64,000 bases of DNA from JACNJF01 sp050288105 (lineage in GTDB: Bacteria > Pseudomonadota > Gammaproteobacteria > GCA-001735895). Made by a program: the position numbers and the translations under genes. The stretch's first letter is position 1; the number at the start of each line of letters is the position of its first letter. The notes under the pieces are model-generated. The model saw only the letters and a program-made list of their open reading frames with translations. It had not been told where the DNA came from and did no database searches. Location of the stretch: contig JBNKDE010000009.1 of NCBI GenBank assembly GCA_050288105.1, positions 124,001-188,000 of the forward strand. The letters are read 5' to 3'. This document shows positions 9,645 to 17,938 of the stretch, piece by piece.

Positions 9645-10460
9645 TCAGCCAAATATACTATCTATCGAATGATACAGAGTGGCACGTATATCCGCATCAT
9701 CGGTAATCGGACGTACCAGCGCCATGCGGCAGGCTGCACGCACTTCGATACCTTTATTGACCAGAGTAGCGGCATATACCAGTAACCGCGTCGAAATGCC
9801 TTCATCCAGCCCATGCCCTTTCAGATGTCGCGCAGTGTGCGCAACCTTAACCAGTTTTTGCGCAATATCCGGATCAATGCCTGCTTCCTTTTCTACGATA
9901 GCTGCTTCTACGGCAGCGTCCGGGTAATCAAAATCGAGCGCGACAAAACGCTGCTTGGTGGATTGTTTTAAATCCTTCATCAGACTCTGATAACCGGGGT
10001 TATACGAAATCACCAGCTGAAAATCCGGATGTGCATCGACTAGTTCCCCTTTTTTATCCAGTGGCAGGGTTCTGCGATGATCAGTTAATGGATGAATCAC
10101 TACCGTCGTATCCTGGCGCGCTTCAACAATCTCATCCAGATAGCAAATAGCACCAATGCGCGCAGCAATAGTCAGCGGTCCATCCAGCCAGCGCGTGCCA
10201 TTCGCATCCAGCAGGTAGCGCCCCACCAGATCGGATGCTGTCATATCTTCATTACAGGCAACCGTGATCACAGGCTTGCCCAGTTTCCAGGCCATGTGTT
10301 CAACAAAACGTGATTTACCGCACCCGGTCGGCCCCTTGATCATTACCGGCAAACGTCCGGCATAAGCCGCTTCGTAAAGTTCTATTTCATCGTCCTGCGA
10401 TTCATAAAATGGCTCTTTACTGATTTTATATTGCTCGATATTGATATCTGTCGAAGTCAT
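9645..10460 (-). CDS. cbbQ: CbbQ AAA+ RuBisCO activase (set linked to cbbM)
   Basis: A 271-residue MoxR-class AAA+ ATPase. Walker A is GPTGCGKS (residues 43-50) and Walker B is ICYLDEI. The HPLTDHRRTLPLDKKGE and NPGYQSLMKDLKQSTKQRF blocks are typical of CbbQ/NirQ/NorQ proteins. It forms the ATPase ring that, with CbbO, reactivates RuBisCO. It is very similar throughout to the second CbbQ at 16243-17058, so the two are old paralogues or a duplication. It is transcribed with cbbO and a small ORF. The ligE-like gene, on the opposite strand, separates it from cbbM. Confidence 0.93.
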   Translation of the reverse strand: MTSTDINIEQYKISKEPFYESQDDEIELYEAAYAGRLPVMIKGPTGCGKSRFVEHMAWKLGKPVITVACNEDMTASDLVGRYLLDANGTRWLDGPLTIAARIGAICYLDEIVEARQDTTVVIHPLTDHRRTLPLDKKGELVDAHPDFQLVISYNPGYQSLMKDLKQSTKQRFVALDFDYPDAAVEAAIVEKEAGIDPDIAQKLVKVAHTARHLKGHGLDEGISTRLLVYAATLVNKGIEVRAACRMALVRPITDDADIRATLYHSIDSIFG

Positions 10461-10675
10461 AGTCGCTGCCCGGAAATTAATAAGTGTGTAAATATTAAGG
10501 TTATTCTACTTGGTATACCTGCACAGCTGAACTTAAATATTTGAATACCCTGATTAACACATAAATGCAGCGCGCTGAAAACTTTATGCCTGCTTACAAC
10601 GTGATAACATAAGCATCACCGCGCTGCTTAGCGGATTAAAAATATGGAACATTATTTTCAGGGAGAACCCAGCTC

Positions 10676-11521
10676 ATGAAGCGCTATCTGTTTTTGCTGC
10701 AGTTAATTCTTGTCCCCACATTTTTCCCAATGCCTACTCAGGCCGAACCATCCCCAGATTTATTACTGGCCAACATTTACCAACAAGGCATCGATCTTGA
10801 TGAATACTGGATCAGTGAAAAACTCGATGGCGTACGCGCCTACTGGGATGGCAAGCAGTTGGTATCACGCCAGGGTAATCGCTATCCTGCACCAGCTTGG
10901 TTTACTGCGCCTCTGCCAGATTCTCCACTGTACGGTGAGCTCTGGCTCGGTCGCGGAAAATTCGCCCAGCTATCCGGGCTGGTCAGGCGTCAGTCGCCCG
11001 CCGATTCAGACTGGCAGGATATCCGATACATGGTTTTCGATTTGCCGGGTAGCGACGAAACCTTCGACAAGCGCCTGAAAAAGCTACAACAGCTTATCTC
11101 CTCTATCAATGCTGCGCATATCCAGCTGGTACCTCAATTTCAGGTCAGTAGCCATGACGCATTAATGAAAAAGCTAGACGCTATTGTGCAACAGGGCGGC
11201 GAAGGCTTGATGCTGCACAAAGGTTCATCAAAATATCTCCAGGGACGCTCTGATGATTTACTCAAACTGAAACCCTATCTTGATGCCGAAGCGACGGTCA
11301 TCGAGCATATTCAGGGATCAGGCAAATACAAAGGCATGCTGGGATCAATACGGGTAGAGACAGCAGACAAAAAGCGCTTTCGCATCGGAACCGGTTTTTC
11401 TGACGAAGAGAGGAAAAACCCACCAGCGATTGGTACATTGATTACCTACAAATACTTTGGGCTGACAGAAAAAGGCATACCGCGTTTTGCCAGTTTCCTA
11501 AGGGCTCGTGATGATTATTAA
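10676..11521 (+). CDS. ligE: Periplasmic ATP-dependent DNA ligase (Lig E type)
   Basis: A 281-residue minimal ATP-dependent DNA ligase with a Sec signal peptide (likely cut after TQA, residue 23). Motif I is EKLDGVRA, with Lys49 as the predicted adenylated residue. GELWLGRGKF matches motif III, EGLMLH motif IV and LLKLKPY motif V. A short OB-fold ends the protein and there are no extra domains. Lig E enzymes of Gram-negative bacteria are exported and are thought to repair extracellular or incoming DNA. The gene is plus-strand and sits between the minus-strand cbbM and cbbQ genes, so it is not part of their transcripts. A GGGAG ribosome site lies ahead of the start. Confidence 0.9.
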   Translation: MKRYLFLLQLILVPTFFPMPTQAEPSPDLLLANIYQQGIDLDEYWISEKLDGVRAYWDGKQLVSRQGNRYPAPAWFTAPLPDSPLYGELWLGRGKFAQLSGLVRRQSPADSDWQDIRYMVFDLPGSDETFDKRLKKLQQLISSINAAHIQLVPQFQVSSHDALMKKLDAIVQQGGEGLMLHKGSSKYLQGRSDDLLKLKPYLDAEATVIEHIQGSGKYKGMLGSIRVETADKKRFRIGTGFSDEERKNPPAIGTLITYKYFGLTEKGIPRFASFLRARDDY

Positions 11522-11657
11522 TTTAAACACCAGGTGATTTCTCAAAACTGCAGGACAGCTAGCACTACCCTGGCAAGCGAGAACCACTCCTGCACATCCC
11601 TAAAAGGACCTTCCTGTCCGTCGTGGCTAAATAAATAATCCCGACTAACGTGCTCAC

Positions 11658-11682
11658 AAAAAAGCCCCTGACCAGCAGGGGC
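11658..11682 (-). terminator. Rho-independent terminator of cbbM
   Basis: Arms AGCCCCTG (11663-11670) and CAGGGGCT (11675-11682) with a five-base loop. The run of A on the plus strand gives a U tract in the minus-strand transcript. The stem sequence is the same as that of the hairpin after cbbS. Confidence 0.88.
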
Positions 11683-11707
11683 TCCTGTTAGCTGCGTGAA
11701 ATAAAAC

Positions 11708-13096
11708 TTAGCGATGTACGCCCAGTTTTTCTCTCCAGCCTGGGTACAGTGCGTCAGCATCATGCTCAAACGATTCGAATGCGCGGGCGAATTCATGATG
11801 CTCTTTGGCGTATTCGATGGGATCAGCACCGGACTTCCAGCAATCGTATGCCTGATGCAGTGATTTAGCACCCGCCGCAGGAGAATCGATATGACCATAA
11901 GCACCACCACCAGAGGTGTTAATGACGTTGCCGTGACCCAGGTTTTCGAAGAAACCTGGCAGACGCAGCGCATTCATTCCACCGGAGATGATTGGCGTAG
12001 TGGGCTTCATGCCGTACCACTTCTGGTAGTAAACCGGTCCCTGACACTCATCACGCTCGATCATGTAGGCGATGATTTTATCGTCTGCAGAGCCTTCCAT
12101 CTTACCGTAGCCCATGGTGCCTACATGAATACCGGAAGCACCCATCAGACGAGACATCTTGGCCAGGATATAAGCGGTGTAACCACGCTTGGATGAAGGA
12201 GAAGTCACTGCACCGTGACCGGCACGATGGTAATGCAGGTACTGGTTTGGATAGTTGCGACGAGCAGTAGTCACCATTCCAGGGCCACCCACATAGCCGT
12301 CAACCAGGAAAGCCACCTGCGAAGCATTCTCACCGAAGGTTTCCAGGATGAAATCAGCACGTGCGCACATTTCATGATGATCGTCAGCAGTGATATTGGC
12401 TGAAAACAGCTTGTTTTCACCTGTTTCATCCTGCGCACGTTTCATCGCATCGGCTACCAGCGGAATAACCTTTTTCATTGGGCAGAAAACCTGATTACCC
12501 TGAGGCTCGTCGTTCTTGATGAAGTCACCACCTAACCAGAACTGGTAGGCCGCGTTGGCAAAAGGCTCTGGGCGCAGACCCAGTTTTGGCTTGATGATAG
12601 TTCCGGCAATATAACCACCATCAACAACTGGACGACCTAGTGCACGCCACAGGTCTGAAATATCCATAGCAGGGCCATCGAACAGGCGCATTAGCTTGGG
12701 CGGCATGTAGAAATCGAACATTTGCGCGTTCTTGATATCGCCCATGCCCTGGTTGTTACCAATCGCCAGCGTCAGGAAAGACACGATCATGGCACGACCG
12801 TCGATCACGTTGCGATCGAACAGTTCGTTGGGGTAAGCAATCTTCATGATGCCTTTGGCTTCATCGATTTCGTAAACCAGAGCATCTACACCCTTGGTGA
12901 AATCATCTGTCGTAGAAACCTCTACGTTAGTGCCGGTAGAAGACTCAGCTGCGAAATGTGCCGCCGCTTCCAGGTAACCATGGCCTTCTGCAGGCTCCAT
13001 GGTGTAGGCAACCAGTACGTGATTACCATCAGCAAGTAATGTTTCCTCATTTAAACTCAGGTCTGAGTAACGCCCGGTTTGATCTAATAATGCCAT
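11708..13096 (-). CDS. cbbM: Ribulose bisphosphate carboxylase, form II
   Basis: A 462-residue form II RuBisCO, normally a dimer or higher oligomer of large subunits only, which fixes CO2 onto ribulose 1,5-bisphosphate. The block GGDFIKNDEPQGNQ contains the Lys that is carbamylated (about residue 194) and the metal-binding Asp/Glu. TIIKPKLGLRPE carries a catalytic Lys. Length and motifs are complete. The start has a GAGGAG ribosome site 8 bases upstream. It is monocistronic, with its own terminator and a promoter region that shares a 43-bp block with the cbbL promoter. Form II enzymes generally suit high CO2 and low O2. Confidence 0.97.
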   Translation of the reverse strand: MALLDQTGRYSDLSLNEETLLADGNHVLVAYTMEPAEGHGYLEAAAHFAAESSTGTNVEVSTTDDFTKGVDALVYEIDEAKGIMKIAYPNELFDRNVIDGRAMIVSFLTLAIGNNQGMGDIKNAQMFDFYMPPKLMRLFDGPAMDISDLWRALGRPVVDGGYIAGTIIKPKLGLRPEPFANAAYQFWLGGDFIKNDEPQGNQVFCPMKKVIPLVADAMKRAQDETGENKLFSANITADDHHEMCARADFILETFGENASQVAFLVDGYVGGPGMVTTARRNYPNQYLHYHRAGHGAVTSPSSKRGYTAYILAKMSRLMGASGIHVGTMGYGKMEGSADDKIIAYMIERDECQGPVYYQKWYGMKPTTPIISGGMNALRLPGFFENLGHGNVINTSGGGAYGHIDSPAAGAKSLHQAYDCWKSGADPIEYAKEHHEFARAFESFEHDADALYPGWREKLGVHR

Positions 13097-13197
13097 TTTT
13101 AGCTCCTCGTTGAATATTAAGGCATCAGAAAAACACTAAGTTTTATCTGGATAATTAAAACAGGTCGCGAATATATTACCTTACAGGAATAAAGGCT

Positions 13198-13240
13198 ATT
13201 CATACTATTTGATAGTATTGATAAGTAAAACCTTATAGTT
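13198..13240 (-). promoter_or_regulatory. Putative CbbR operator upstream of cbbM
   Basis: A 43-base AT-rich block, 102-144 bases before the cbbM ATG, that matches the block at 19580-19622 before cbbL at 32 of 43 positions, in the same orientation relative to the gene. It includes conserved ATTCATA, TTTGAT, ATAAG and TTATA elements. CbbR is a LysR-type regulator whose sites show T-N11-A symmetry, and this is the best candidate site. Confidence 0.65.
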
Positions 13241-13334
13241 GACCTAGAATAACAACCACCGCGCCTTTATGGTAATGTTTTTTGACAGACATCATTTACT
13301 ATTTCTCCTTCAGACATGACCTGGAAAAAATAAT

Positions 13335-13781
13335 ATGCAGTCTCACAGCATCCAGACCTTTTTCCTGCCTGACCAGTTTTCACAGAAAACCAGCGCGATG
13401 CGCGCCGACTGTTACAACCTGGCTCATACCTTACTCAAACGAACCGACTCCGATCATGTATTTGTACCGATTCGGAGTATGCAGTACCTGGCGGTCATTG
13501 ACGGTGATGATTTCTGGTTTGTTGATAGCCAGGCGTATGCGGTCAATGAGAACGAGGGGGGACGTATGATCACGGTGTCCTGGCATAGCAATGCGGCGCT
13601 TGATCGAAAGGCATTGAACGAGCAGGTTCCGATACAGGTAGTTTTCTACGACCGCGATATGGTACAGATACAATTGCGCCTGACCGGGGAATTCCACCAG
13701 GCGATGCTACAGATGGACCAGCGCTACCGCGACCAGCAAATTCCGCAGGAAGGTGCGCGCATCATTAAACTCAGTCGTTAA
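13335..13781 (+). CDS. Unrecognised small protein divergent from cbbM
   Basis: A 148-residue soluble protein that I do not recognise. It is rich in aromatic and charged residues (FVPIRSMQYLAVIDGDDFWFVDSQAYAV), with beta-strand-like character and a helical C-terminus, and it lacks a signal peptide. It is transcribed away from cbbM, so the two share the 238-base region that holds the putative CbbR block. It converges on cbbO, with stop codons ten bases apart. The ribosome site is weak (GGA ten bases before the ATG); an internal Met at residue 22 is an alternative start. A role in RuBisCO biogenesis is a guess from position. Confidence 0.6.
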   Translation: MQSHSIQTFFLPDQFSQKTSAMRADCYNLAHTLLKRTDSDHVFVPIRSMQYLAVIDGDDFWFVDSQAYAVNENEGGRMITVSWHSNAALDRKALNEQVPIQVVFYDRDMVQIQLRLTGEFHQAMLQMDQRYRDQQIPQEGARIIKLSR

Positions 13782-13791
13782 TGTGCGTGTT

Positions 13792-16134
13792 TTACGAGGT
13801 TAATGAGGCAAATAAGGTGGGGAGTTTTTCGGGCAGGCGATCCACGTTATCGATAATCGTGTAATTGTTCTGCCCAAAAATACGCTTCACATAGTCATCC
13901 GCATTCGGATCCAGCGTCAGGCAATAGGTCAGGATACCCGTACTGTATAGCTCTTCGACCGCTTTCCTGGCGTCGTGACGCAGATGCTGTGGATCGCGCT
14001 CATCAATATCAGCGGGCTCGCCATCGGTAACCAGCAGGATCAGTTTACGTCGCTCCGCCTGCCTGAGCAGGTGTTGTCCGGCATGACGCAGCGCAGCACC
14101 CATGCGCGTAGACAAGCCCCCCTTCATACCCGCCAGCCGGGATTTCGCTTCGTCATCAAAATGCTGGTTAAAATCCTTGAAGCGATAATACTGCACATCA
14201 TGTCGACCATCTGAGGCAAAACCATGCAGCGCAAAAGGGTCGCCAATACCGTTGATCGCGGTGGATACCAGCGTGGCCGCTTCGCGCGTCAGCTGTAGCA
14301 CCGTCTTATCCGAGCCCTGCATCGCTTCATTGGTTGATTCTGACAGGTCCATCAATACGACTACCGACAGATCACGATTTTTAAGCACGTTGCGCATGGT
14401 TATGCGTGGGTTAGGCTGCTCACCCATGCGGATAGAGATCATCGCATCCACCGCAGCATTAATATCGATCTCATCGCCGTCTTCCAGTCCGCGCATACGT
14501 TGTACGCCTTCCGGCGTTAGCAGATCGATAATCTGCTTAATGCGATGCGCAACGGGACGATATTCCAGCAGAATGTCGTTGATATCTTCTGGGTCACCTT
14601 TGGGCTGGCGGCGCTCATAAACCGTCGCCCAGTCAGGACGATGTAGCTGGATCTGGTAATCCCACTCCTGGTAATGATAGGGGTCCGAAACCGGCTCCTT
14701 ACCCCACATGTCGTTGAAGCTACCATGCTCACCCAGGTCATCTTCGTAGGGGAACATTTCAGTAGCGCAGGTCCAGATTTCCTGTGCATCATCGCCCGCC
14801 AGTTCACAGTCGACTTCGTTAGCCATTTCGATAACACTGACTGTCTTGCGCAGCTGGCGCTGGCTAGCTGGTACGTATTCGTACCCCTGATTGAAGTCAA
14901 ACTCCTCGAATTCCCACACGTAGCGATTATCGTCGCGGTAAGGGATAGCAATACGTTCCAGTATCCTCAGGCTGGGTACCGCCTTGCGTGCAGCAAACAG
15001 GTTGAATAGCTCCAGACCCATATGCCAGGAAAACTGGTTATCGTTTTGGCGCGCTTCGATTTCACTGTGGAATTTGCTGACAAAGGTGGTGATCTGATCA
15101 TCGTCGATGCTCACGCTGTCATCCATCAGCATATGGGCGATATGCATCAGTATGGGCATGGTTTCATGCTCAACCTTGTGCTGGTTGGCTTCATCCAGCG
15201 TAATCAACGACAGCCACAGTTTCCTTAACCCGGGGAAAGCCTGGCCAGCAATATACTCAACCCGTGCATCTTCCAGCATGCCAATGAAAAACATCTGCGC
15301 AGGACTCAGTTGCTCGGCCGAAATCGGTGCAGTGCTATAACACATATGCGATGCCATATGCGCGGTAGTCGCTCGATACAGGTCCAGCCCGCTGATACCA
15401 CTGACATCGTCGACTGCATCCGGTACATGCAGGATACGATGTTCGATATAGGGACGGAAATCGGTGTAATCAGCACCGGTTGGACGCACGAAAAAATCGC
15501 GCCCCCACAGCGCCCTGAGGTAGAAATTCAATTTGCGCTGGATGCGCACAAACAGCACGCCTCTACGCTCTTTCTGTAACATGGCTCTAGAATCGGCGGA
15601 TTCCAGATTGAAATATGTCGTTAGATTATCGAAGTCGCGGCGGTAGGCCTGGGCGCCAAAATTCGCCCAGCGCCGTAATCCTGAGAGCGTTAACTTGGAA
15701 AGCAAATCATCCATGTGATTAAGCATCGGACGCAAACCACGCGCGGCGGTAGATGCGAACTGATGAATAAAGGTCAGGTAGCCACGCAGCAATTGTGCGT
15801 CACCCAGATTGCGCGCTGCCGATGGCAAGCTTTGGAACATCAACATAATGACTTCACCGGAAGTCATCGATGACAGTTTCATTGCTGCGGTGATACAGTC
15901 TTCGATAATATCTTCACCGCATTCTTTTGCCACCAGCGGCATTTCCTGCAAATAGGTAATCACCAGGTCATTACCCCGGCCCAGGTTACAAAGTGCTTTG
16001 GCCCCATTCAAATAATTTTCCAGGCCCACTGGTGACATGATGCGAGCAGCTTCGTGAAAGGTGCTATCCAGCACTTCACGAACGGCTGGCACATCCGGCA
16101 TGAAAGCTTGGTAATCTTCAAGTTTTATTGACAT
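13792..16134 (-). CDS. cbbO: CbbO RuBisCO activase adaptor (set linked to cbbLS)
   Basis: A 780-residue CbbO with the VWA domain at the C-terminus. The MIDAS DLSES lies at about residue 593 and LVTDGEPADID further on. It is clearly homologous to the 749-residue copy at 7383-9632 over its whole length, but with an extra acidic stretch in the middle (about residues 425-480). It lies downstream of cbbQ, separated by about 108 bases that contain a CACAGAG-type inverted repeat. Its position in the cbbLS transcript suggests that it serves the form I enzyme. Confidence 0.9.
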   Translation of the reverse strand: MSIKLEDYQAFMPDVPAVREVLDSTFHEAARIMSPVGLENYLNGAKALCNLGRGNDLVITYLQEMPLVAKECGEDIIEDCITAAMKLSSMTSGEVIMLMFQSLPSAARNLGDAQLLRGYLTFIHQFASTAARGLRPMLNHMDDLLSKLTLSGLRRWANFGAQAYRRDFDNLTTYFNLESADSRAMLQKERRGVLFVRIQRKLNFYLRALWGRDFFVRPTGADYTDFRPYIEHRILHVPDAVDDVSGISGLDLYRATTAHMASHMCYSTAPISAEQLSPAQMFFIGMLEDARVEYIAGQAFPGLRKLWLSLITLDEANQHKVEHETMPILMHIAHMLMDDSVSIDDDQITTFVSKFHSEIEARQNDNQFSWHMGLELFNLFAARKAVPSLRILERIAIPYRDDNRYVWEFEEFDFNQGYEYVPASQRQLRKTVSVIEMANEVDCELAGDDAQEIWTCATEMFPYEDDLGEHGSFNDMWGKEPVSDPYHYQEWDYQIQLHRPDWATVYERRQPKGDPEDINDILLEYRPVAHRIKQIIDLLTPEGVQRMRGLEDGDEIDINAAVDAMISIRMGEQPNPRITMRNVLKNRDLSVVVLMDLSESTNEAMQGSDKTVLQLTREAATLVSTAINGIGDPFALHGFASDGRHDVQYYRFKDFNQHFDDEAKSRLAGMKGGLSTRMGAALRHAGQHLLRQAERRKLILLVTDGEPADIDERDPQHLRHDARKAVEELYSTGILTYCLTLDPNADDYVKRIFGQNNYTIIDNVDRLPEKLPTLFASLTS

Positions 16135-16140
16135 GTTTTT

Positions 16141-16240
16141 TTAACCACTGAGAACACAGAGGACACAAAGAATTTTTTATCTGGATTTAACATCTTGCTC
16201 CCATTAACCCCTCTGTGTTCTCTGTGCCCTCTGTGGTAAA
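16141..16240. repeat. CACAGAG-type imperfect inverted repeat between cbbQ and cbbO
   Basis: The left arm (16141-16170, rich in GAACACAGAGG) is the imperfect reverse complement of the right arm (16210-16240, rich in CCTCTGTGTTCTC); about 23 of 31 positions pair. The spacer is about 39 bases. Such CACAGAG palindromes are dispersed in many bacterial genomes. In the cbbQO transcript it would fold into a strong stem just before the cbbO start. Confidence 0.75.
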
Positions 16241-16242
16241 CA

Positions 16243-17058
16243 TTAAGAAAAAAATGTCTGCACGGCCGCATCCAGTGTGTCGCGCATATCCGGGTCATCG
16301 GTCAGCGGCGTTACCATAGTCATACTGCAGGCTGCCAGCGGATCGACGCCTTTACTGATTAACTGCCCGGCATAAACCAGCAGGCGGGTGGAAATACCTT
16401 CATCCAGGCCATGCCCTTTCAGGTTGCGGGCACGATGAGAAATCTGTACCAGTTTTTTTGCAATATCTTTATCCACGCCTGATTCTTTGGCGACAATATT
16501 CACTTCGATCTCTTCGACCGGATAATCAAAATTCAACGCACCGAAGCGCTGCTTGGTCGACTGCTTAAGGTCTTTCATCAAGGACTGGTAACCCGGGTTA
16601 TAGGAAATCACCAGCTGAAAATCGGGATGCGCTTCAATCAGCTCACCTTTTTTATCCAGCGGCAGGGTGCGGCGATGGTCGGTCAATGGGTGTATTACAA
16701 CCGTAGTATCCTGACGTGCTTCAACCACCTCATCCAGATAACAAATCGCACCAATACGTGCCGCAGTCGTCAACGGACCATCCTGCCATTTGGTGCCATC
16801 CTTATCCAGCAGGAAGCGCCCGACCAGATCGGATGCTGTCATGTCTTCGTTACAGGCGACGGTAATCAGCGGCCTTTCCAGTCGATAGGCCATGTACTCA
16901 ACAAAGCGTGATTTACCGCATCCGGTGGGGCCTTTCAACATCATCGGCATACGCGCATTGTAGGCCGCTTCGTATAGCGCAATCTCTTCACCTACCGGCT
17001 CATAGTAAGGTTCCTGTTTAACAATGTACTGATCAGGATCTACTGTGTTTTCTAACAT
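16243..17058 (-). CDS. cbbQ: CbbQ AAA+ RuBisCO activase (set linked to cbbLS)
   Basis: A 271-residue MoxR-class AAA+ ATPase with Walker A GPTGCGKS (residues 43-50), Walker B ICYLDEV and the same downstream CbbQ blocks as the copy at 9645-10460. It powers removal of inhibitors from RuBisCO together with CbbO. It follows cbbL, cbbS and a small ORF on the minus strand, the usual cbbLSQO order of non-carboxysomal form IA (IAq) RuBisCO operons. The two CbbQ proteins have identical length and most of the sequence in common. Confidence 0.94.
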   Translation of the reverse strand: MLENTVDPDQYIVKQEPYYEPVGEEIALYEAAYNARMPMMLKGPTGCGKSRFVEYMAYRLERPLITVACNEDMTASDLVGRFLLDKDGTKWQDGPLTTAARIGAICYLDEVVEARQDTTVVIHPLTDHRRTLPLDKKGELIEAHPDFQLVISYNPGYQSLMKDLKQSTKQRFGALNFDYPVEEIEVNIVAKESGVDKDIAKKLVQISHRARNLKGHGLDEGISTRLLVYAGQLISKGVDPLAACSMTMVTPLTDDPDMRDTLDAAVQTFFS

Positions 17059-17109
17059 GACATACCTTCTTTAAACTTGAATAATTTGAAAGTTACTTTG
17101 CTTGCTCGG

Positions 17110-17484
17110 TTACTCTTCGTCACCAGTTTCAACTTCACCGCTCCAGCCTGCTTCTCTGGCACGTTTTATGGCCGCACCGTGGATTTGCTGGTGACGCTGA
17201 AATAATTCCTCGGGCAACCGACTGACCATACACCCGTATTTGTCCCACTCGTTATTCACCTTCTGTAGCAACGCATCAATACCTGCCAGGTTCCAGCCAT
17301 TGCAGGTTTCGGACTCGTCTAGAATCCCGAACACCCAGGCATCCCTGATAATCTTGCCGATCGCGGTCATTCCTCCATTAATATCATTATCGATGCCCAC
17401 ATATCTGTCTGGTCTGCTACTCATTCGCGCTTCATCCTCAAAACCCTGGTTATTTGGTGTAAAGCGTAACTTTATACGCCCCAC
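17110..17484 (-). CDS. Unrecognised small protein between cbbS and cbbQ
   Basis: The longest frame starts at a GTG at 17484 (124 residues). An ATG at 17424 (104 residues, beginning MSSRPDRYVGID) has a GAGGA ten bases upstream and is the more likely start. The protein is soluble, acidic at its end (VETGDEE), and has a central GWNLAGIDALLQKVNNEWD region predicted to be helical. I do not recognise the family. It lies within the cbbLS-cbbQO run, after a terminator-like hairpin, so it may be expressed only by read-through. An accessory function for form I RuBisCO is inferred from position. Confidence 0.7.
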   Translation of the reverse strand: MGRIKLRFTPNNQGFEDEARMSSRPDRYVGIDNDINGGMTAIGKIIRDAWVFGILDESETCNGWNLAGIDALLQKVNNEWDKYGCMVSRLPEELFQRHQQIHGAAIKRAREAGWSGEVETGDEE

Positions 17485-17494
17485 ATCAAATAAC

Positions 17495-17530
17495 TAAGCC
17501 CCTGCCCCGCAACCTGGACGCAGGGGCTTA
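17495..17530 (-). terminator. Terminator or attenuator hairpin after cbbS
   Basis: Perfect ten-base arms TAAGCCCCTG (17495-17504) and CAGGGGCTTA (17521-17530) separated by 16 bases, directly after the cbbS stop. The following minus-strand sequence (GTTATTTG) is only moderately U-rich. It probably lowers expression of the downstream ORF, cbbQ and cbbO relative to cbbLS. Confidence 0.75.
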
Positions 17531-17552
17531 ACGGTCTCATCTATACAAGCGG

Positions 17553-17909
17553 CTAGACAGCCTGGCCACGGAAGATAACCATCGACGCACCCGCACACTG
17601 GGCAAAGTTATCCAGCCCCAGCAGGCGAACATGATTGTTCGGATGAGCCTTATGGCAGGCTTCACATTCCGCCAGGATCGCGTCCACATCGGTTTCACCG
17701 AACATCGGTAACTTCCACATATACCAGTAAGAACCACTGGCATTCTGCGGTTCGGTATGCTCGACCGAAGGATTCCAGCCCTTGGATACGATGAACTCGA
17801 TCTGGCTACGAATCTGCTCCGGACTCATCGAAGGCAGGTAGGAAAATGTTTCAAACTTACGGCTTGCTGTATCCGCCAGGCTTGACTGGTAATCTTGCAT
17901 ATCACTCAT
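17553..17909 (-). CDS. cbbS: Ribulose bisphosphate carboxylase form I, small subunit
   Basis: A 118-residue small subunit that caps the form I L8S8 enzyme. Family blocks are FETFSYLPSMSPEQIRSQIE, the WNPSVEH region, YWYMWKLPMFGETD and HVRLLGLDN. The start has GAGGT seven bases upstream. It follows cbbL after 133 bases that hold a long inverted repeat. Length and motifs fit form IA. No carboxysome shell gene is nearby, and the downstream cbbQO points to the soluble IAq type. Confidence 0.96.
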   Translation of the reverse strand: MSDMQDYQSSLADTASRKFETFSYLPSMSPEQIRSQIEFIVSKGWNPSVEHTEPQNASGSYWYMWKLPMFGETDVDAILAECEACHKAHPNNHVRLLGLDNFAQCAGASMVIFRGQAV

Positions 17910-17938
17910 TGTGTATACCTCGTTAAATAATTTGCTTT

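Noticed and set aside
9332..9785. Two plus-strand frames of about 120 residues opposite cbbO/cbbQ
   Set aside because: Antisense shadows of conserved coding sequence, with overlapping frames and no start signals.
11542..11973. 143-residue minus-strand frame over the end of cbbM and its terminator
   Set aside because: It is an out-of-frame shadow of cbbM, reads through the cbbM terminator and has no ribosome site.
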